From NCBI RefSeq assembly GCF_004341205.1, contig NZ_SLUL01000004.1:186001-250000 (forward strand): DNA of 64,000 nt, read 5' to 3'. Made by a program: the position numbers and the translations under genes. Each line of letters starts with the position of its first letter. Position 1 is the first letter of the stretch. This document shows, piece by piece, positions 1-7,621 of this stretch. Source of the stretch: Thermolongibacillus altinsuensis. Its GTDB lineage: Bacteria > Bacillota > Bacilli > Bacillales > Anoxybacillaceae. The notes beneath the pieces are model-generated. The model was given only the letters and a program-made list of their open reading frames with translations. It was not told the origin of the DNA and ran no database searches.

Positions 1-321
1 CGGGCGAAACATCGCGTTTGTTACTTGTGCAAATAGCTCATTCAAACGCTGTTCCGCTTGAATGAGCTTTCCTAATTTGCCATTTGCTTCGATTGATGCC
101 ATTGCCCGTTGTAATGCCTCTATTTCCCTCTCAGTTACTTCGAATCCGTTCATCTGTTTTGTCTGTATCTCCTGCTGCATCGATCGAAAATGCTCGAACA
201 TTTGCCTCGCTGCGCTGTCCCGTTGAATCTCCGCATACGCTTGACGAAGCTGCGCAAACGGTTGGCTGTGGCGAATCGCTTCTTCTAAATGTTTCGCTGC
301 TTCAAGAACGGTCATGGACAT
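1..321 (-). CDS. yheA: YlbF/YheA family protein, 3' end cut by the window
   Basis: The reverse strand reads without a stop from an ATG at 321 to the window edge (107 codons). The product is helical and charged and begins MSMTVLEAAKHLEEAI. I recognise it as the YlbF/YmcA/YheA family of small helical proteins; some members form the Y-complex for RNA processing, and the role of YheA itself is not established. A GGGAGG ribosome binding site lies 7 bases upstream of ATG 321, which fixes the start. It sits directly downstream of yheB on the same strand, as in B. subtilis. The last few codons lie outside the window. Confidence 0.85.
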   Translation of the reverse strand, partial: MSMTVLEAAKHLEEAIRHSQPFAQLRQAYAEIQRDSAARQMFEHFRSMQQEIQTKQMNGFEVTEREIEALQRAMASIEANGKLGKLIQAEQRLNELFAQVTNAMFRP

Positions 322-383
322 ACAAATGCCTCCCTTATTGTACTCTCCTCTTTACCTTATGAACCCAAATCCATTTGTATGCC

Positions 384-1520
384 TTATTGAATGACCATTC
401 CGATGATTCCTTGCAATAATCCAATGATCCCGCCTAACAAAGCTCCCACATATGTAATCATTTTAAATTCTCGTCGGGAAATCTCTAAAATCATCGCTTC
501 TAATCGTTCGACAGAAAACGACTCTACTTCCGTTCGCACAATCTCTTCTAACTGAAGGCGTTCCACCCACACATCCACTCGTTCTGTTAATGCTTGAATA
601 AACGAACGAACGAGCTTTGGAATCCATTCATTTCGTAAACGTTCATGATAAGGAAGAATAATCTGACCGATTGGTTTGGTAAGATATTGTTCAAAGCCGA
701 TGTTTGGAATGACTTTTTCCTTTAAGAAAACGACAACCGTTTCACGATCAATCCAACGCTCCAAGTCCGAAACGCGATACGTTTTTACTTTTTCCCATTC
801 TTGCATAAGCAAATTGAGCAATAATTGTTTTGCACCGTCACTGTGCAAAAATTTAATGATTTCTGGCTGCACTTTGTCGGCTAAACTGACATTGCCAAGA
901 AACATTTGAATCATATTTCCAAACATTCCGCGGCTTTGTAAAAATTCATTAATCATCGCATCAATTCGCTGCTTTCCTTCTTCGCTTTCAAAATACTCGC
1001 TTATTTTTGCCAAAATATAGCTCGCTACAGAAGGAATCGTTTCTTCTACTTTATACAATACCGATTGAGGAAATACCTCATGAATCGGACGATTTTGATT
1101 TCTTTCTGCTATTTCGCCATATCTTTTTTCCACATATTCGCCTATTTTTTCATTCATTTTTTTGATCGGTTGTTCAACGCCTACCTTTTCAAGCCATTCC
1201 GCAATCGTCCGTTCGCTTTGAAGCCACTTTTCAACTTCCTTTTGCGCTCCATTTACCATTTCTTGTATAAACTTCTCATCGTTCATTTTCCGGCGAATTC
1301 CTTCCGGTGTCAGTAAATGTTCAACAACCATTCGTCCAAGTTGCTGGGCTAATTCTTGACGTCGTTTTGGAATTAATCCAGGTGTAAACGGCAAACGCTT
1401 TCCGCCTATATAAATCGGTTTGTATGGTCTAAACAACATTTTAATCGCTAATGCATTCGTTACCCCGCCGATTAAAGCGCCGACAACAATCATAAACAAT
1501 AAATAGAAAAAAAGCCCCAT
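384..1520 (-). CDS. yheB: DUF445 family membrane protein YheB
   Basis: This 378-residue protein has one hydrophobic segment at each end: roughly residues 1-25 ([16 protein letters not shown]) and the last 20 ([22 protein letters not shown]). A long helical domain lies between them. The motif [13 protein letters not shown] near residue 24 and the [11 protein letters not shown] stretch are typical of DUF445 proteins such as B. subtilis YheB (similar length). The family is membrane-anchored and of unknown biochemical function, reported as spore-associated in Bacillus. yheA follows 60 bp downstream. The start lies inside a potential hairpin with an upstream leader (see findings). Confidence 0.9.
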   Translation of the reverse strand: MGLFFYLLFMIVVGALIGGVTNALAIKMLFRPYKPIYIGGKRLPFTPGLIPKRRQELAQQLGRMVVEHLLTPEGIRRKMNDEKFIQEMVNGAQKEVEKWLQSERTIAEWLEKVGVEQPIKKMNEKIGEYVEKRYGEIAERNQNRPIHEVFPQSVLYKVEETIPSVASYILAKISEYFESEEGKQRIDAMINEFLQSRGMFGNMIQMFLGNVSLADKVQPEIIKFLHSDGAKQLLLNLLMQEWEKVKTYRVSDLERWIDRETVVVFLKEKVIPNIGFEQYLTKPIGQIILPYHERLRNEWIPKLVRSFIQALTERVDVWVERLQLEEIVRTEVESFSVERLEAMILEISRREFKMITYVGALLGGIIGLLQGIIGMVIQ

Positions 1521-1559
1521 AATGATCTCCTTTCTTTCAAAGGATTACCCTAAACATTC

Positions 1560-1588
1560 ATTATAGGGCTTGTCCGTAGGAAGCGCAA
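1560..1588 (-). promoter_or_regulatory. sigma-A-like promoter of yheB
   Basis: On the reverse strand a TTGCGC -35 (1583-1588) and a perfect TATAAT -10 (1560-1565) are separated by 17 bases. The predicted transcript starts near 1553, about 33 bases ahead of the yheB ATG. The -10 also forms part of one arm of an inverted repeat that includes the start codon. Confidence 0.6.
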
Positions 1589-1590
1589 AT

Positions 1591-1896
1591 TTAATCGTGA
1601 CGAATGCGCTGAATGAGCTGTTGAGCGGTATCCATACAATGAGTTAATAACTGAAGAAACATTTCTTTTTCCGTCTTATTTTTCGTATGAAGCAACGCTT
1701 GTTCATATAAACCAATTTTTCTTAACTCTTTGATCAATAAGTCAAAATCATTCAAATGGCTTTCATCTTTTTCGTTGTTTTGTTTTTCATAGTAATGTCC
1801 CGCATTCAACAAATAAATATACTGAAGAAACGCTTCCTCCTCCTTACTGAGCGCCTCATCTTGTTCCATTAAATTTCGTAACACTTGAACCATCAT
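1591..1896 (-). CDS. small helical protein of unknown function
   Basis: This predicted 101-residue acidic, helical protein (MMVQVLRNLMEQDEALSKEEEAFL...) has no transmembrane segment or recognisable catalytic motif. The ATG at 1896 is chosen because GAGGTG sits six bases upstream; a GTG three codons earlier is possible. It lies upstream of yheB on the same strand, with yheB's own promoter in the gap. I do not recognise a family with certainty. The long open frame and good ribosome binding site support it as a real gene. Confidence 0.6.
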   Translation of the reverse strand: MMVQVLRNLMEQDEALSKEEEAFLQYIYLLNAGHYYEKQNNEKDESHLNDFDLLIKELRKIGLYEQALLHTKNKTEKEMFLQLLTHCMDTAQQLIQRIRHD

Positions 1897-2062
1897 TGTT
1901 TTCACCTCTAAAATATATAAATTCGAATTGCCGATGACATTTTTGTTCGGGGGAAGTGGCAGAAGTTTATCACCTCTTTAAAAGAGCTATGCAACAGAAA
2001 CAGAAACGATGAATACTTTTTTCGACATCATCCACAATAACGGTTAAAAGGGGGGATCAAAT

Positions 2063-2233
2063 TTGAAGCGAAAAGACTCTTACTATGAAGGTCGAGAGCA
2101 ATATGAGATGGATATTGATCGAATGATTAATGAAGGAATGGCAGGAGGAAATGTCTACTCTTGTTACAATGCCACCAACATTGAAGAAGCAAGAGATTTA
2201 CCAGAACAACAACCGCCACATGAAATCAAATAA
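2063..2233 (+). CDS. small acidic protein, 56 aa
   Basis: A TTG start follows an AAGGGGGGAT ribosome binding site and opens a 56-codon frame: MKRKDSYYEGREQYEMDID... with a glycine-rich centre (NEGMAGGNVYS) and a proline/glutamine-rich tail. It ends 11 bases before a strong hairpin. The codon pattern and hairpin support a real short gene. It resembles small hypothetical proteins of thermophilic Bacillaceae, but I cannot name a function. No membrane segment or metal site is visible. Confidence 0.55.
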   Translation: MKRKDSYYEGREQYEMDIDRMINEGMAGGNVYSCYNATNIEEARDLPEQQPPHEIK

Positions 2234-2244
2234 ATCAAACACTG

Positions 2245-2273
2245 AAGCGGCAAGAGAACAACTCTTGCCGCTT
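2245..2273 (+). terminator. hairpin after the 56-aa gene
   Basis: A perfect 12-bp stem AAGCGGCAAGAG / CTCTTGCCGCTT with a 5-base loop. The T tract is short (TTTG), so termination efficiency is uncertain. Confidence 0.6.
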
Positions 2274-2286
2274 TGAATTGATATCA

Positions 2287-2317
2287 TTGACCTTAAAAGC
2301 GCTTTCTTTGATATAAT
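2287..2317 (+). promoter_or_regulatory. probable promoter of the PucR-type regulator
   Basis: TTGACC (2287-2292) and a perfect TATAAT (2312-2317) with a long 19-base spacer. A start near 2324 puts upstream ATG codons at 2316 and 2322 outside the mRNA and favours ATG 2355 as the true start. Confidence 0.45.
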
Positions 2318-2354
2318 GCATATGACGATGGGAGACGAAAGGAATTGGGGAATC

Positions 2355-3248
2355 ATGATCGAAAAATTGCGAGCACATTATAAAGATGCCATTGTCATTG
2401 ACGAACCAACAAACCATCCTGAACGATATGAATGGTTTTCATCCAAAAACGGGGAAGTCATCGGCATTCAAAAAGATCGATTGACCGTCAAAGAAAGAGA
2501 GCTTTTATCCATTTTCTTAACCCCTCTTGCTCAACCTTCCATATGGATGAACGATGAACAACGAATGTGGTATCGTTTTTTAATCCAAAAAGATCAAGAG
2601 GCGTTTGCCAAACTACCATCCAGTTTATATGATCGTTTTATTTATTTTCAGATTCAAAAAGCGGCCGTAGACCAACAAGATTTTACAGAAGCGCTGAAAG
2701 GATTATTTCCTCCTGATGTTGTCATCGTCTGGGAAGATGAGCATCAAGTGATTGTCATTGAGAAAAAAAGCGAAGAAGAGAACAACTTCTTTTCTCTCAG
2801 CGATCTCATTGATACGTTATGCAGCGATTTTTACATTCAGCTACGTGCCTATATCGGTCAAAAATGCCGACACTCTCCTGAGCTGTTGCATCTCTTTGCC
2901 GCAGAAAAGCGCTATTTTCAATTGGCCGCTGCCAACATACCAAAACAAAAAGTATACTCAATTGAAGATGTGTTTCCGCTTTTGTTGATGAAAAATTTCG
3001 ATTTATCGTACGCCACTTACTTTTTAAATGATGTAAAAGATGATCTACAACTTCTTGAAACCGTCAAAACATTTTTTGAATGTAACTTGAACGCATCGCT
3101 AGCAGCGAAAAAATTGTACATGCACCGCAACAGCTTACAGTATCGAATCGATAAATTTATTGAAAAAACAGGGGTTGATATTAAACAATTTAAAGGAGCA
3201 ATCGCCACCTATTTAGCCATTTTGTATAACGAACAAAATGATTTTTAA
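2355..3248 (+). CDS. PucR/CdaR-type helix-turn-helix regulator
   Basis: This protein of about 297 residues ends in the characteristic PucR C-terminal HTH: a segment near LLETVKTFFECNLNASLAAKKLYMHRNSLQYRIDKFIEKTG matches the HTH_30 pattern (NLN.S.AAK.L..HRN...YR). The upstream part lacks clear catalytic residues and probably senses a ligand. ATG 2355 is preferred over ATG 2316 because the latter overlaps the predicted -10 box. It is monocistronic: its own terminator follows, then msmX. Its target genes cannot be deduced from sequence. CdaR-like proteins elsewhere control sugar-acid or purine genes. Confidence 0.8.
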   Translation: MIEKLRAHYKDAIVIDEPTNHPERYEWFSSKNGEVIGIQKDRLTVKERELLSIFLTPLAQPSIWMNDEQRMWYRFLIQKDQEAFAKLPSSLYDRFIYFQIQKAAVDQQDFTEALKGLFPPDVVIVWEDEHQVIVIEKKSEEENNFFSLSDLIDTLCSDFYIQLRAYIGQKCRHSPELLHLFAAEKRYFQLAAANIPKQKVYSIEDVFPLLLMKNFDLSYATYFLNDVKDDLQLLETVKTFFECNLNASLAAKKLYMHRNSLQYRIDKFIEKTGVDIKQFKGAIATYLAILYNEQNDF

Positions 3249-3287
3249 GCACATTGCTCGAAAACGTTTTCTTTTTTTGTGCACACT

Positions 3288-3315
3288 GTCCATTTACGAA
3301 TGGACTTCTTTTTTT
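3288..3315 (+). terminator. intrinsic terminator of the PucR-type regulator
   Basis: Stem GTCCATT / AATGGAC with TACG tetraloop, followed by TTCTTTTTTT. Confidence 0.85.
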
Positions 3316-3331
3316 ATATGCTTAAAGCGAA

Positions 3332-3345
3332 TGTAAACGATTCCA
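3332..3345 (+). promoter_or_regulatory. candidate CcpA cre site before msmX
   Basis: TGTAAACGATTCCA fits the cre consensus TGWAANCGNTNWCA with one mismatch (position 12). It lies between the upstream terminator and the msmX ribosome binding site, a position where CcpA could block elongation. Confidence 0.45.
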
Positions 3346-3362
3346 TAAAGGAGGCTGTACAT

Positions 3363-4478
3363 ATGGCTGAACTTCGTTTAGAGCATGTGTATAAAATTTA
3401 CGATAATAATGTTGTTGCGGTTAAAGATTTTAACCTTCATATTAAGGATAAAGAATTTATCGTTTTCGTCGGTCCGTCTGGTTGCGGAAAATCAACAACA
3501 CTGCGCATGATTGCTGGACTTGAAGAAATTTCAAAAGGTGACCTTTACATTGATGGAAAACGAATGAATGACGTTGCTCCAAAAGATCGTGACATCGCGA
3601 TGGTTTTCCAAAACTATGCGCTTTATCCACATATGAGCGTTTATGACAACATGGCATTCGGTCTAAAACTGCGCAAATTCCCGAAAGACGAAATTGACCG
3701 CCGCGTTCGTGAAGCAGCGCGCATCCTCGGTCTTGAACAATACTTAGACCGCAAACCAAAAGCATTATCAGGTGGTCAACGCCAACGCGTAGCATTGGGA
3801 CGCGCAATCGTTCGCGATGCAAAAGTATTCCTAATGGACGAACCTCTTTCTAACCTTGATGCGAAATTGCGTGTACAAATGCGTGCAGAAATCGCAAAAT
3901 TGCATCAACGCCTAGGCACAACAACGATTTACGTTACACACGACCAAACGGAAGCAATGACAATGGCTACTCGTCTAGTCGTTATGAAAGATGGCGTTAT
4001 TCAACAAGTCGGTACGCCAAAAGAAGTGTATGAAAAACCTGAAAACATTTTCGTCGGCGGCTTCATCGGCTCACCAGCGATGAACTTCTTAAAAGGTGTC
4101 CTTCAAGACGGCGTATTTGTGATCGGTGATGTAAAAATTGCCGTTCCAGAAGGAAAAATGAAAACACTTCGTGAACAAGGATATGTCGGCAAAGAAGTCA
4201 TTTTAGGTATTCGTCCTGAAGATTTCCATGATGAACCTGTCTTCATTGAAGCATCACAAAACACAAAAATTACAGCTCATGTAGAAGTTGCTGAGTTAAT
4301 GGGTGCGGAAATCATGGTTTATTCACAGATTAACGGGCAAGAATTTGTCGCTCGTGTCGATGCGCGTACAGAAATTAAACCGGGGCAAACTGTTGAACTT
4401 GCATTAGATATGAATAAAGCGCATTTCTTTGATGTTAACACTGAATTACGCATCCGTTCGAACAGCGAAAAAGCATAA
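3363..4478 (+). CDS. msmX: multi-sugar ABC transporter ATPase MsmX
   Basis: A 371-residue ABC ATPase of the MalK/UgpC/MsmX type. Walker A GPSGCGKST is at 37-45, the Q-loop at about 83, signature LSGGQ at 135-139 and Walker B VFLMDEP at 155-161. A C-terminal TOBE-like regulatory domain of about 130 residues follows. In Bacillus one MsmX energises several sugar importers whose permeases are encoded elsewhere, which fits the lack of permease genes here. ATG 3363 is chosen over the upstream frame because AAAGGAGG precedes it. A candidate cre lies upstream and a strong terminator follows. Confidence 0.93.
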   Translation: MAELRLEHVYKIYDNNVVAVKDFNLHIKDKEFIVFVGPSGCGKSTTLRMIAGLEEISKGDLYIDGKRMNDVAPKDRDIAMVFQNYALYPHMSVYDNMAFGLKLRKFPKDEIDRRVREAARILGLEQYLDRKPKALSGGQRQRVALGRAIVRDAKVFLMDEPLSNLDAKLRVQMRAEIAKLHQRLGTTTIYVTHDQTEAMTMATRLVVMKDGVIQQVGTPKEVYEKPENIFVGGFIGSPAMNFLKGVLQDGVFVIGDVKIAVPEGKMKTLREQGYVGKEVILGIRPEDFHDEPVFIEASQNTKITAHVEVAELMGAEIMVYSQINGQEFVARVDARTEIKPGQTVELALDMNKAHFFDVNTELRIRSNSEKA

Positions 4479-4483
4479 ACAAA

Positions 4484-4510
4484 AACCCGTTCCACTTCTC
4501 GGAACGGGTT
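4484..4510. terminator. bidirectional terminator after msmX
   Basis: Stem AACCCGTTCC / GGAACGGGTT, 7-base loop, with A-rich and T-containing flanks. It separates msmX from the convergent zinc-ribbon gene, whose stop codon overlaps it. Confidence 0.75.
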
Positions 4511-4752
4511 TATTCATGGATGAATTTTATTTCGTCTTTCCCGCAATAATAACAATGAAACAAATGTGCACATTGATGACGGCTTTTTGTAGATGGATAT
4601 CCATCGACTTGTTTCATAAGGTCTATTTCCATGTAAGGGCTGTAATCATCAAAATAATCGGTTACTTTTCCTTCATCTTTCAACAAATGGCCACAATCCT
4701 CACATTCAAAAGAAATGGTTCGTAATCCATTACATAATGGGCAAATACTCAT
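4510..4752 (-). CDS. small zinc-ribbon-like protein, 80 aa
   Basis: The 80-residue product contains paired cysteine motifs CPLC (4-7), CEDC (17-20) with a nearby histidine, and CYYC near residue 69, preceded by CAHLFH. This pattern suggests two zinc ribbons, or one larger zinc-binding fold. Such small zinc-ribbon proteins are frequent in Bacillus, and I cannot assign a function. It converges on msmX and shares its terminator. The start is ATG 4752. Confidence 0.7.
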   Translation of the reverse strand: MSICPLCNGLRTISFECEDCGHLLKDEGKVTDYFDDYSPYMEIDLMKQVDGYPSTKSRHQCAHLFHCYYCGKDEIKFIHE

Positions 4753-4889
4753 GTCATCTTCTCCCTATCATTCATTCGCCATTTTCCATTATCTTGCCCG
4801 ATTCTCAATAAATTACCACAAACAAAAGAGAATAATAAAAAAATTTTTCACCAAAATAATAGTACAAAGCGCAACAACCATCACACTTC

Positions 4890-4960
4890 GATGGGTTAAG
4901 CCAAGATGGCAGCGTGAATATTCACGCATCGCTGGTGCAAGTCCAGCTAACCCAACCATC
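4890..4960 (+). ncRNA. candidate tRNA-like cloverleaf in the leader of the spore protein gene
   Basis: A closing stem pairs GGGTTA (4893-4898) with TAACCC (4948-4953), and GAT (4890-4892) can add to ATC (4958-4960). It encloses three hairpins: GCC/GGC around AAGAT (4900-4910), GCGTGA/TCACGC (4912-4927) and GCTGG/CCAGC with loop TGCAAGT (4931-4947). The last arm resembles a T-arm. The element ends with AACCA. It lies 11 bases ahead of the spore-protein ribosome binding site. It matches no riboswitch I know, and the anticodon-like loop is too short for a functional tRNA. Function is unknown. Confidence 0.45.
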
Positions 4961-4987
4961 AATCTAAAATGAGGAGATGAATTCACT

Positions 4988-5194
4988 ATGGCAACAAACA
5001 ACACAAATCAATTGTTAGTATACGGTGCGCAACAAGCAATCGACCAAATGAAATACGAAATCGCGCAAGAGTTTGGTGTAACTCTTGGTCCAGATGCAAC
5101 TTCTCGCGCGAACGGTTCAGTTGGTGGCGAAATTACAAAACGCCTTGTTACAATGGCACAACAACAACTTAGCGGACATTTCCCAACTAAATAA
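4988..5194 (+). CDS. alpha/beta-type small acid-soluble spore protein
   Basis: A 68-residue SASP. It has the germination-protease cleavage region YEIAQEFGV (residues 23-31) and the DNA-binding half with [16 protein letters not shown] near the C-terminus. These proteins coat and protect spore DNA and are degraded by Gpr on germination. AGGAG sits before ATG 4988. No clear sigma-G promoter was recognised, but an unusual folded element lies in the upstream region. A terminator follows immediately. Which ssp paralogue it represents cannot be told from one gene. Confidence 0.95.
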   Translation: MATNNTNQLLVYGAQQAIDQMKYEIAQEFGVTLGPDATSRANGSVGGEITKRLVTMAQQQLSGHFPTK

Positions 5195-5211
5195 CATGGC
5201 TAAAAACAAAG

Positions 5212-5237
5212 CCCCAAGCGATTCGCTTGGGGTTTTT
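5212..5237. terminator. terminator between the SASP gene and tcyC
   Basis: Perfect stem CCCCAAGCG / CGCTTGGGG, loop ATT, then TTTTT on the plus strand. It probably also serves the convergent tcy operon, which stops at 5236. Confidence 0.85.
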
Positions 5238-5970
5238 ATTGAATCAGTTGCAAGAATTGTTTGGTTCGTTCATGCATTGGGTTTGTAAAGATTTGATTAG
5301 GATGGCCACGCTCGATTATTCTTCCTTGGTCAATAAAGATCACTTCGTCTGCCACTTCTCGTGCAAAACGCATTTCGTGTGTAACGACAACCATTGTCAT
5401 TCCTTCATTCGCGAGATCCTTCATCACCTTTAATACTTCTCCAACCAATTCAGGATCCAGTGCAGAGGTTGGTTCATCAAAAAGCATGACTTTTGGTTCC
5501 ATTGCAAGCGCTCGAGCAATGCCGACCCGCTGCTGCTGTCCTCCTGATAATTGAAAAGGATATAAATGCATTTGTTCGCCCAAACCAACTTTTACTAATA
5601 ATTCTTCTGCTTTACGTCTCGCTTCTTCTTTTGGCACTTGTTTGACTGTGACAGGTCCTTCCATGACGTTTTCCAATGCTGTCATGTGCGGAAATAAGTT
5701 ATAGCTTTGAAACACCATGCCGGTCAAACGACGAAAACGAATGAGATCTTTTTTTGATACTTGATTGGCAAAGTTTAATTCATGGTTATCAATCGTGATA
5801 ACCCCTTTTGTCGGTATTTCAAGAGCATTTAAACAGCGAAGCAAAGTCGTTTTCCCTGAACCAGACGGCCCAATAATAACAACAACTTTTCCTTTCTCAA
5901 CCTCTAAATCAATTCCTTTTAGTACATCGACATGCCCAAATTGTTTATGCAATCCCTTAACTACAAGCAT
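5236..5970 (-). CDS. tcyC: L-cystine ABC transporter ATP-binding protein TcyC
   Basis: A 244-residue polar amino acid ABC ATPase: Walker [10 protein letters not shown] near residue 35, LSGGQQQR signature, Walker [20 protein letters not shown], and the switch histidine in VVVTHEM. ATG 5970 is preferred because AAAGGAG lies eight bases upstream. It is the last gene of a three-gene operon with the permease and binding protein. The substrate call (cystine) comes from the binding protein, not from the ATPase. Such transporters usually feed cysteine metabolism and are commonly under CymR or S-box control, but no S-box was seen here. Confidence 0.85.
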   Translation of the reverse strand: MLVVKGLHKQFGHVDVLKGIDLEVEKGKVVVIIGPSGSGKTTLLRCLNALEIPTKGVITIDNHELNFANQVSKKDLIRFRRLTGMVFQSYNLFPHMTALENVMEGPVTVKQVPKEEARRKAEELLVKVGLGEQMHLYPFQLSGGQQQRVGIARALAMEPKVMLFDEPTSALDPELVGEVLKVMKDLANEGMTMVVVTHEMRFAREVADEVIFIDQGRIIERGHPNQIFTNPMHERTKQFLQLIQ

Positions 5971-5989
5971 GTTTTTTTCTCCTTTGTTT

Positions 5990-6691
5990 TTATCGCACAA
6001 TGTAACGGCTTAAACGCTTCTCAATGGCTCCTTGGACAATCGAAAGCAAAAAGCAAATCACCCAGTAAATCAAAGCCGCTTCCGTGTACAATAGTAAAAA
6101 CTCATAGTTGGTTGCCGCAATTTCTTGTGCCTTTCGAAACATCTCTGACACAAGAATAAGAGAAGCGAGAGATGTATCCTTCACTAAACTAATAAACGTA
6201 TTCGACAAAGGCGGAACGGATACTCGGGCCGCTTGCGGTAAAATAATTCGCTTCAACGCTTGAGCATAATCCATCCCTAACGAATAGGCCGCCTCCCACT
6301 GTCCTTTCGGAATCGATAAAATCGCAGCGCGAATAATTTCTGACGCATATGCGCCAACATTTAACGAAAAACCGATGATCGCAGCAGGAAGCGGATCAAT
6401 CGTAATTCCGACCGTTGGCAATCCGTAGAAAATAATAAATAATTGTACAAGAAGCGGCGTCCCCCGAATAGCAGAAACATAGATGCGAGCAATCATTTCC
6501 AAAAGCTTTATATTCGAAATCCGTGCCAATGCCGTACAAAGCGCCAATAGCAAGCCGATCGTAAACGTAATGATCGTAAGCGGAATAGTATACAGCAAAG
6601 CTCCCTTCAACAAAGGGAGAAGGGAACTTTCAGCAATGTTGATTAATCGCTCTAAACGTTGTGGATCGATCGAAATATTATTTAGATACAT
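5990..6691 (-). CDS. tcyB: L-cystine ABC transporter permease TcyB
   Basis: A 233-residue HisM/GlnP-type permease with about five transmembrane segments. The EAA-like loop is [31 protein letters not shown] in outline (roughly residues 145-175). The start is ambiguous: ATG 6691 is used here, while in-frame GTG 6697 and TTG 6700 are alternatives with no stronger ribosome binding site. It overlaps the end of tcyA by 14 bases and lies 19 bases ahead of tcyC, so translation is probably coupled. Confidence 0.85.
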   Translation of the reverse strand: MYLNNISIDPQRLERLINIAESSLLPLLKGALLYTIPLTIITFTIGLLLALCTALARISNIKLLEMIARIYVSAIRGTPLLVQLFIIFYGLPTVGITIDPLPAAIIGFSLNVGAYASEIIRAAILSIPKGQWEAAYSLGMDYAQALKRIILPQAARVSVPPLSNTFISLVKDTSLASLILVSEMFRKAQEIAATNYEFLLLYTEAALIYWVICFLLSIVQGAIEKRLSRYIVR

Positions 6692-7490
6692 CTTCACCAA
6701 ACCACTTCTTAGAAATTTTTAAGTATGTTCCATCTTCCATCATTTCTTTTAATGCTTTGTTAACTTCTTTAATTAGAGAATCGCTGCCTTTGCGGAACAT
6801 GAAACCGCTTTGTGACGCATCTTTATGCGTTGCAACGATTTTGATCGGAGCGTCTGGTTTTTGTTTTAATAAATCAAGCACTGGCAATTTATCATTAATC
6901 GTTACATCTACCCGTTTTGAATTTAATAACTCAATCGCTTGATTAAACCCTTCAACACCAACGATTTCCGCACCATACGAACGTGCTAAATCAGCAAAAT
7001 TGCTTGTCATTGATTGAGCAGCTTTTAATCCTTTGATGTCCTCAAATTTAGAAACTTGATTATTGTCCTTACGCGTCACTAATACGGCAGAAGATGTTGT
7101 ATATGGTACTGAGAAGTCATATTTTTTTTGACGATCTGGACGAATTCCTACTTGGTTTGCAATCATGTCAAATCGTTTTGCGTCTAAACCAGCAAACAAC
7201 GCATCCCATTGTGTCTCGACAAAGACAGGTTTTACACCAAGACGTTTGGCTACTTCTTTGGCAATTTCAACATCGAAGCCAGTCAATTCACCATTTTTGT
7301 CATGGAACGTAAACGGAGGATACGTTCCTTCGGTGCCGATACGTAACTCTCCCTCTTCTTTAATTTTGGTTAATAAATCGGTTGTTTCTGCTTTGTCTTT
7401 TGTCTGTTGTTGACTTTGGTCACCGCAGCCAGAAAGAAGGGCCCCAAAAATCAACAACAGCATTCCCAACAAAGTAAACGTTTTTTTCAT
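6678..7490 (-). CDS. tcyA: L-cystine-binding lipoprotein TcyA
   Basis: This 270-residue extracellular solute-binding lipoprotein has a lipobox LLSGC near residue 22 and a family 3 solute-binding domain ([25 protein letters not shown]). The C-terminal run [18 protein letters not shown] is nearly that of B. subtilis TcyA, which supports the cystine assignment. A GGGGGTT ribosome binding site precedes ATG 7490, and a consensus sigma-A promoter lies 45-75 bases upstream. It is the first gene of tcyABC. Confidence 0.9.
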   Translation of the reverse strand: MKKTFTLLGMLLLIFGALLSGCGDQSQQQTKDKAETTDLLTKIKEEGELRIGTEGTYPPFTFHDKNGELTGFDVEIAKEVAKRLGVKPVFVETQWDALFAGLDAKRFDMIANQVGIRPDRQKKYDFSVPYTTSSAVLVTRKDNNQVSKFEDIKGLKAAQSMTSNFADLARSYGAEIVGVEGFNQAIELLNSKRVDVTINDKLPVLDLLKQKPDAPIKIVATHKDASQSGFMFRKGSDSLIKEVNKALKEMMEDGTYLKISKKWFGEDVSK

Positions 7491-7533
7491 ATGCTAAACC
7501 CCCATTATTCTTATCGGTTTTAATGCATACTTC

Positions 7534-7562
7534 ATAGTAAAGGAAAGGTGAAAAGATGTCAA
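7534..7562 (-). promoter_or_regulatory. sigma-A promoter of tcyABC
   Basis: Reverse-strand TTGACA (7557-7562) and TACTAT (7534-7539) with exactly 17 bases between. It sits between the upstream terminator and tcyA. Confidence 0.8.
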
Positions 7563-7571
7563 CAAAAAAGA

Positions 7572-7590
7572 AGAGCCGTATTCCAGCTCT
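7572..7590 (-). terminator. weak terminator after the CNNM gene
   Basis: Stem AGAGC / GCTCT with a 9-base loop followed on the reverse strand by TCTTTTTT. Confidence 0.5.
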
Positions 7591-7621
7591 CCTTCACTAT
7601 TTATAAACTTTCAGCTACCTA

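Noticed and set aside
84-362. A 92-codon forward frame at the window start
   Set aside because: It is antisense to yheA, which has a good ribosome binding site and family-like sequence.
3259-3272. A second cre-like palindrome GAAAACGTTTTC after the PucR-type regulator
   Set aside because: Both outer bases mismatch the consensus and it lies just before a terminator, not at a promoter.
4890-4960. Cobalamin or another known riboswitch
   Set aside because: GGTGCAAGTCC resembles part of the B12 element, but the B12 box (GCCACTG) and the rest of the core are missing, and the downstream gene is a spore protein.
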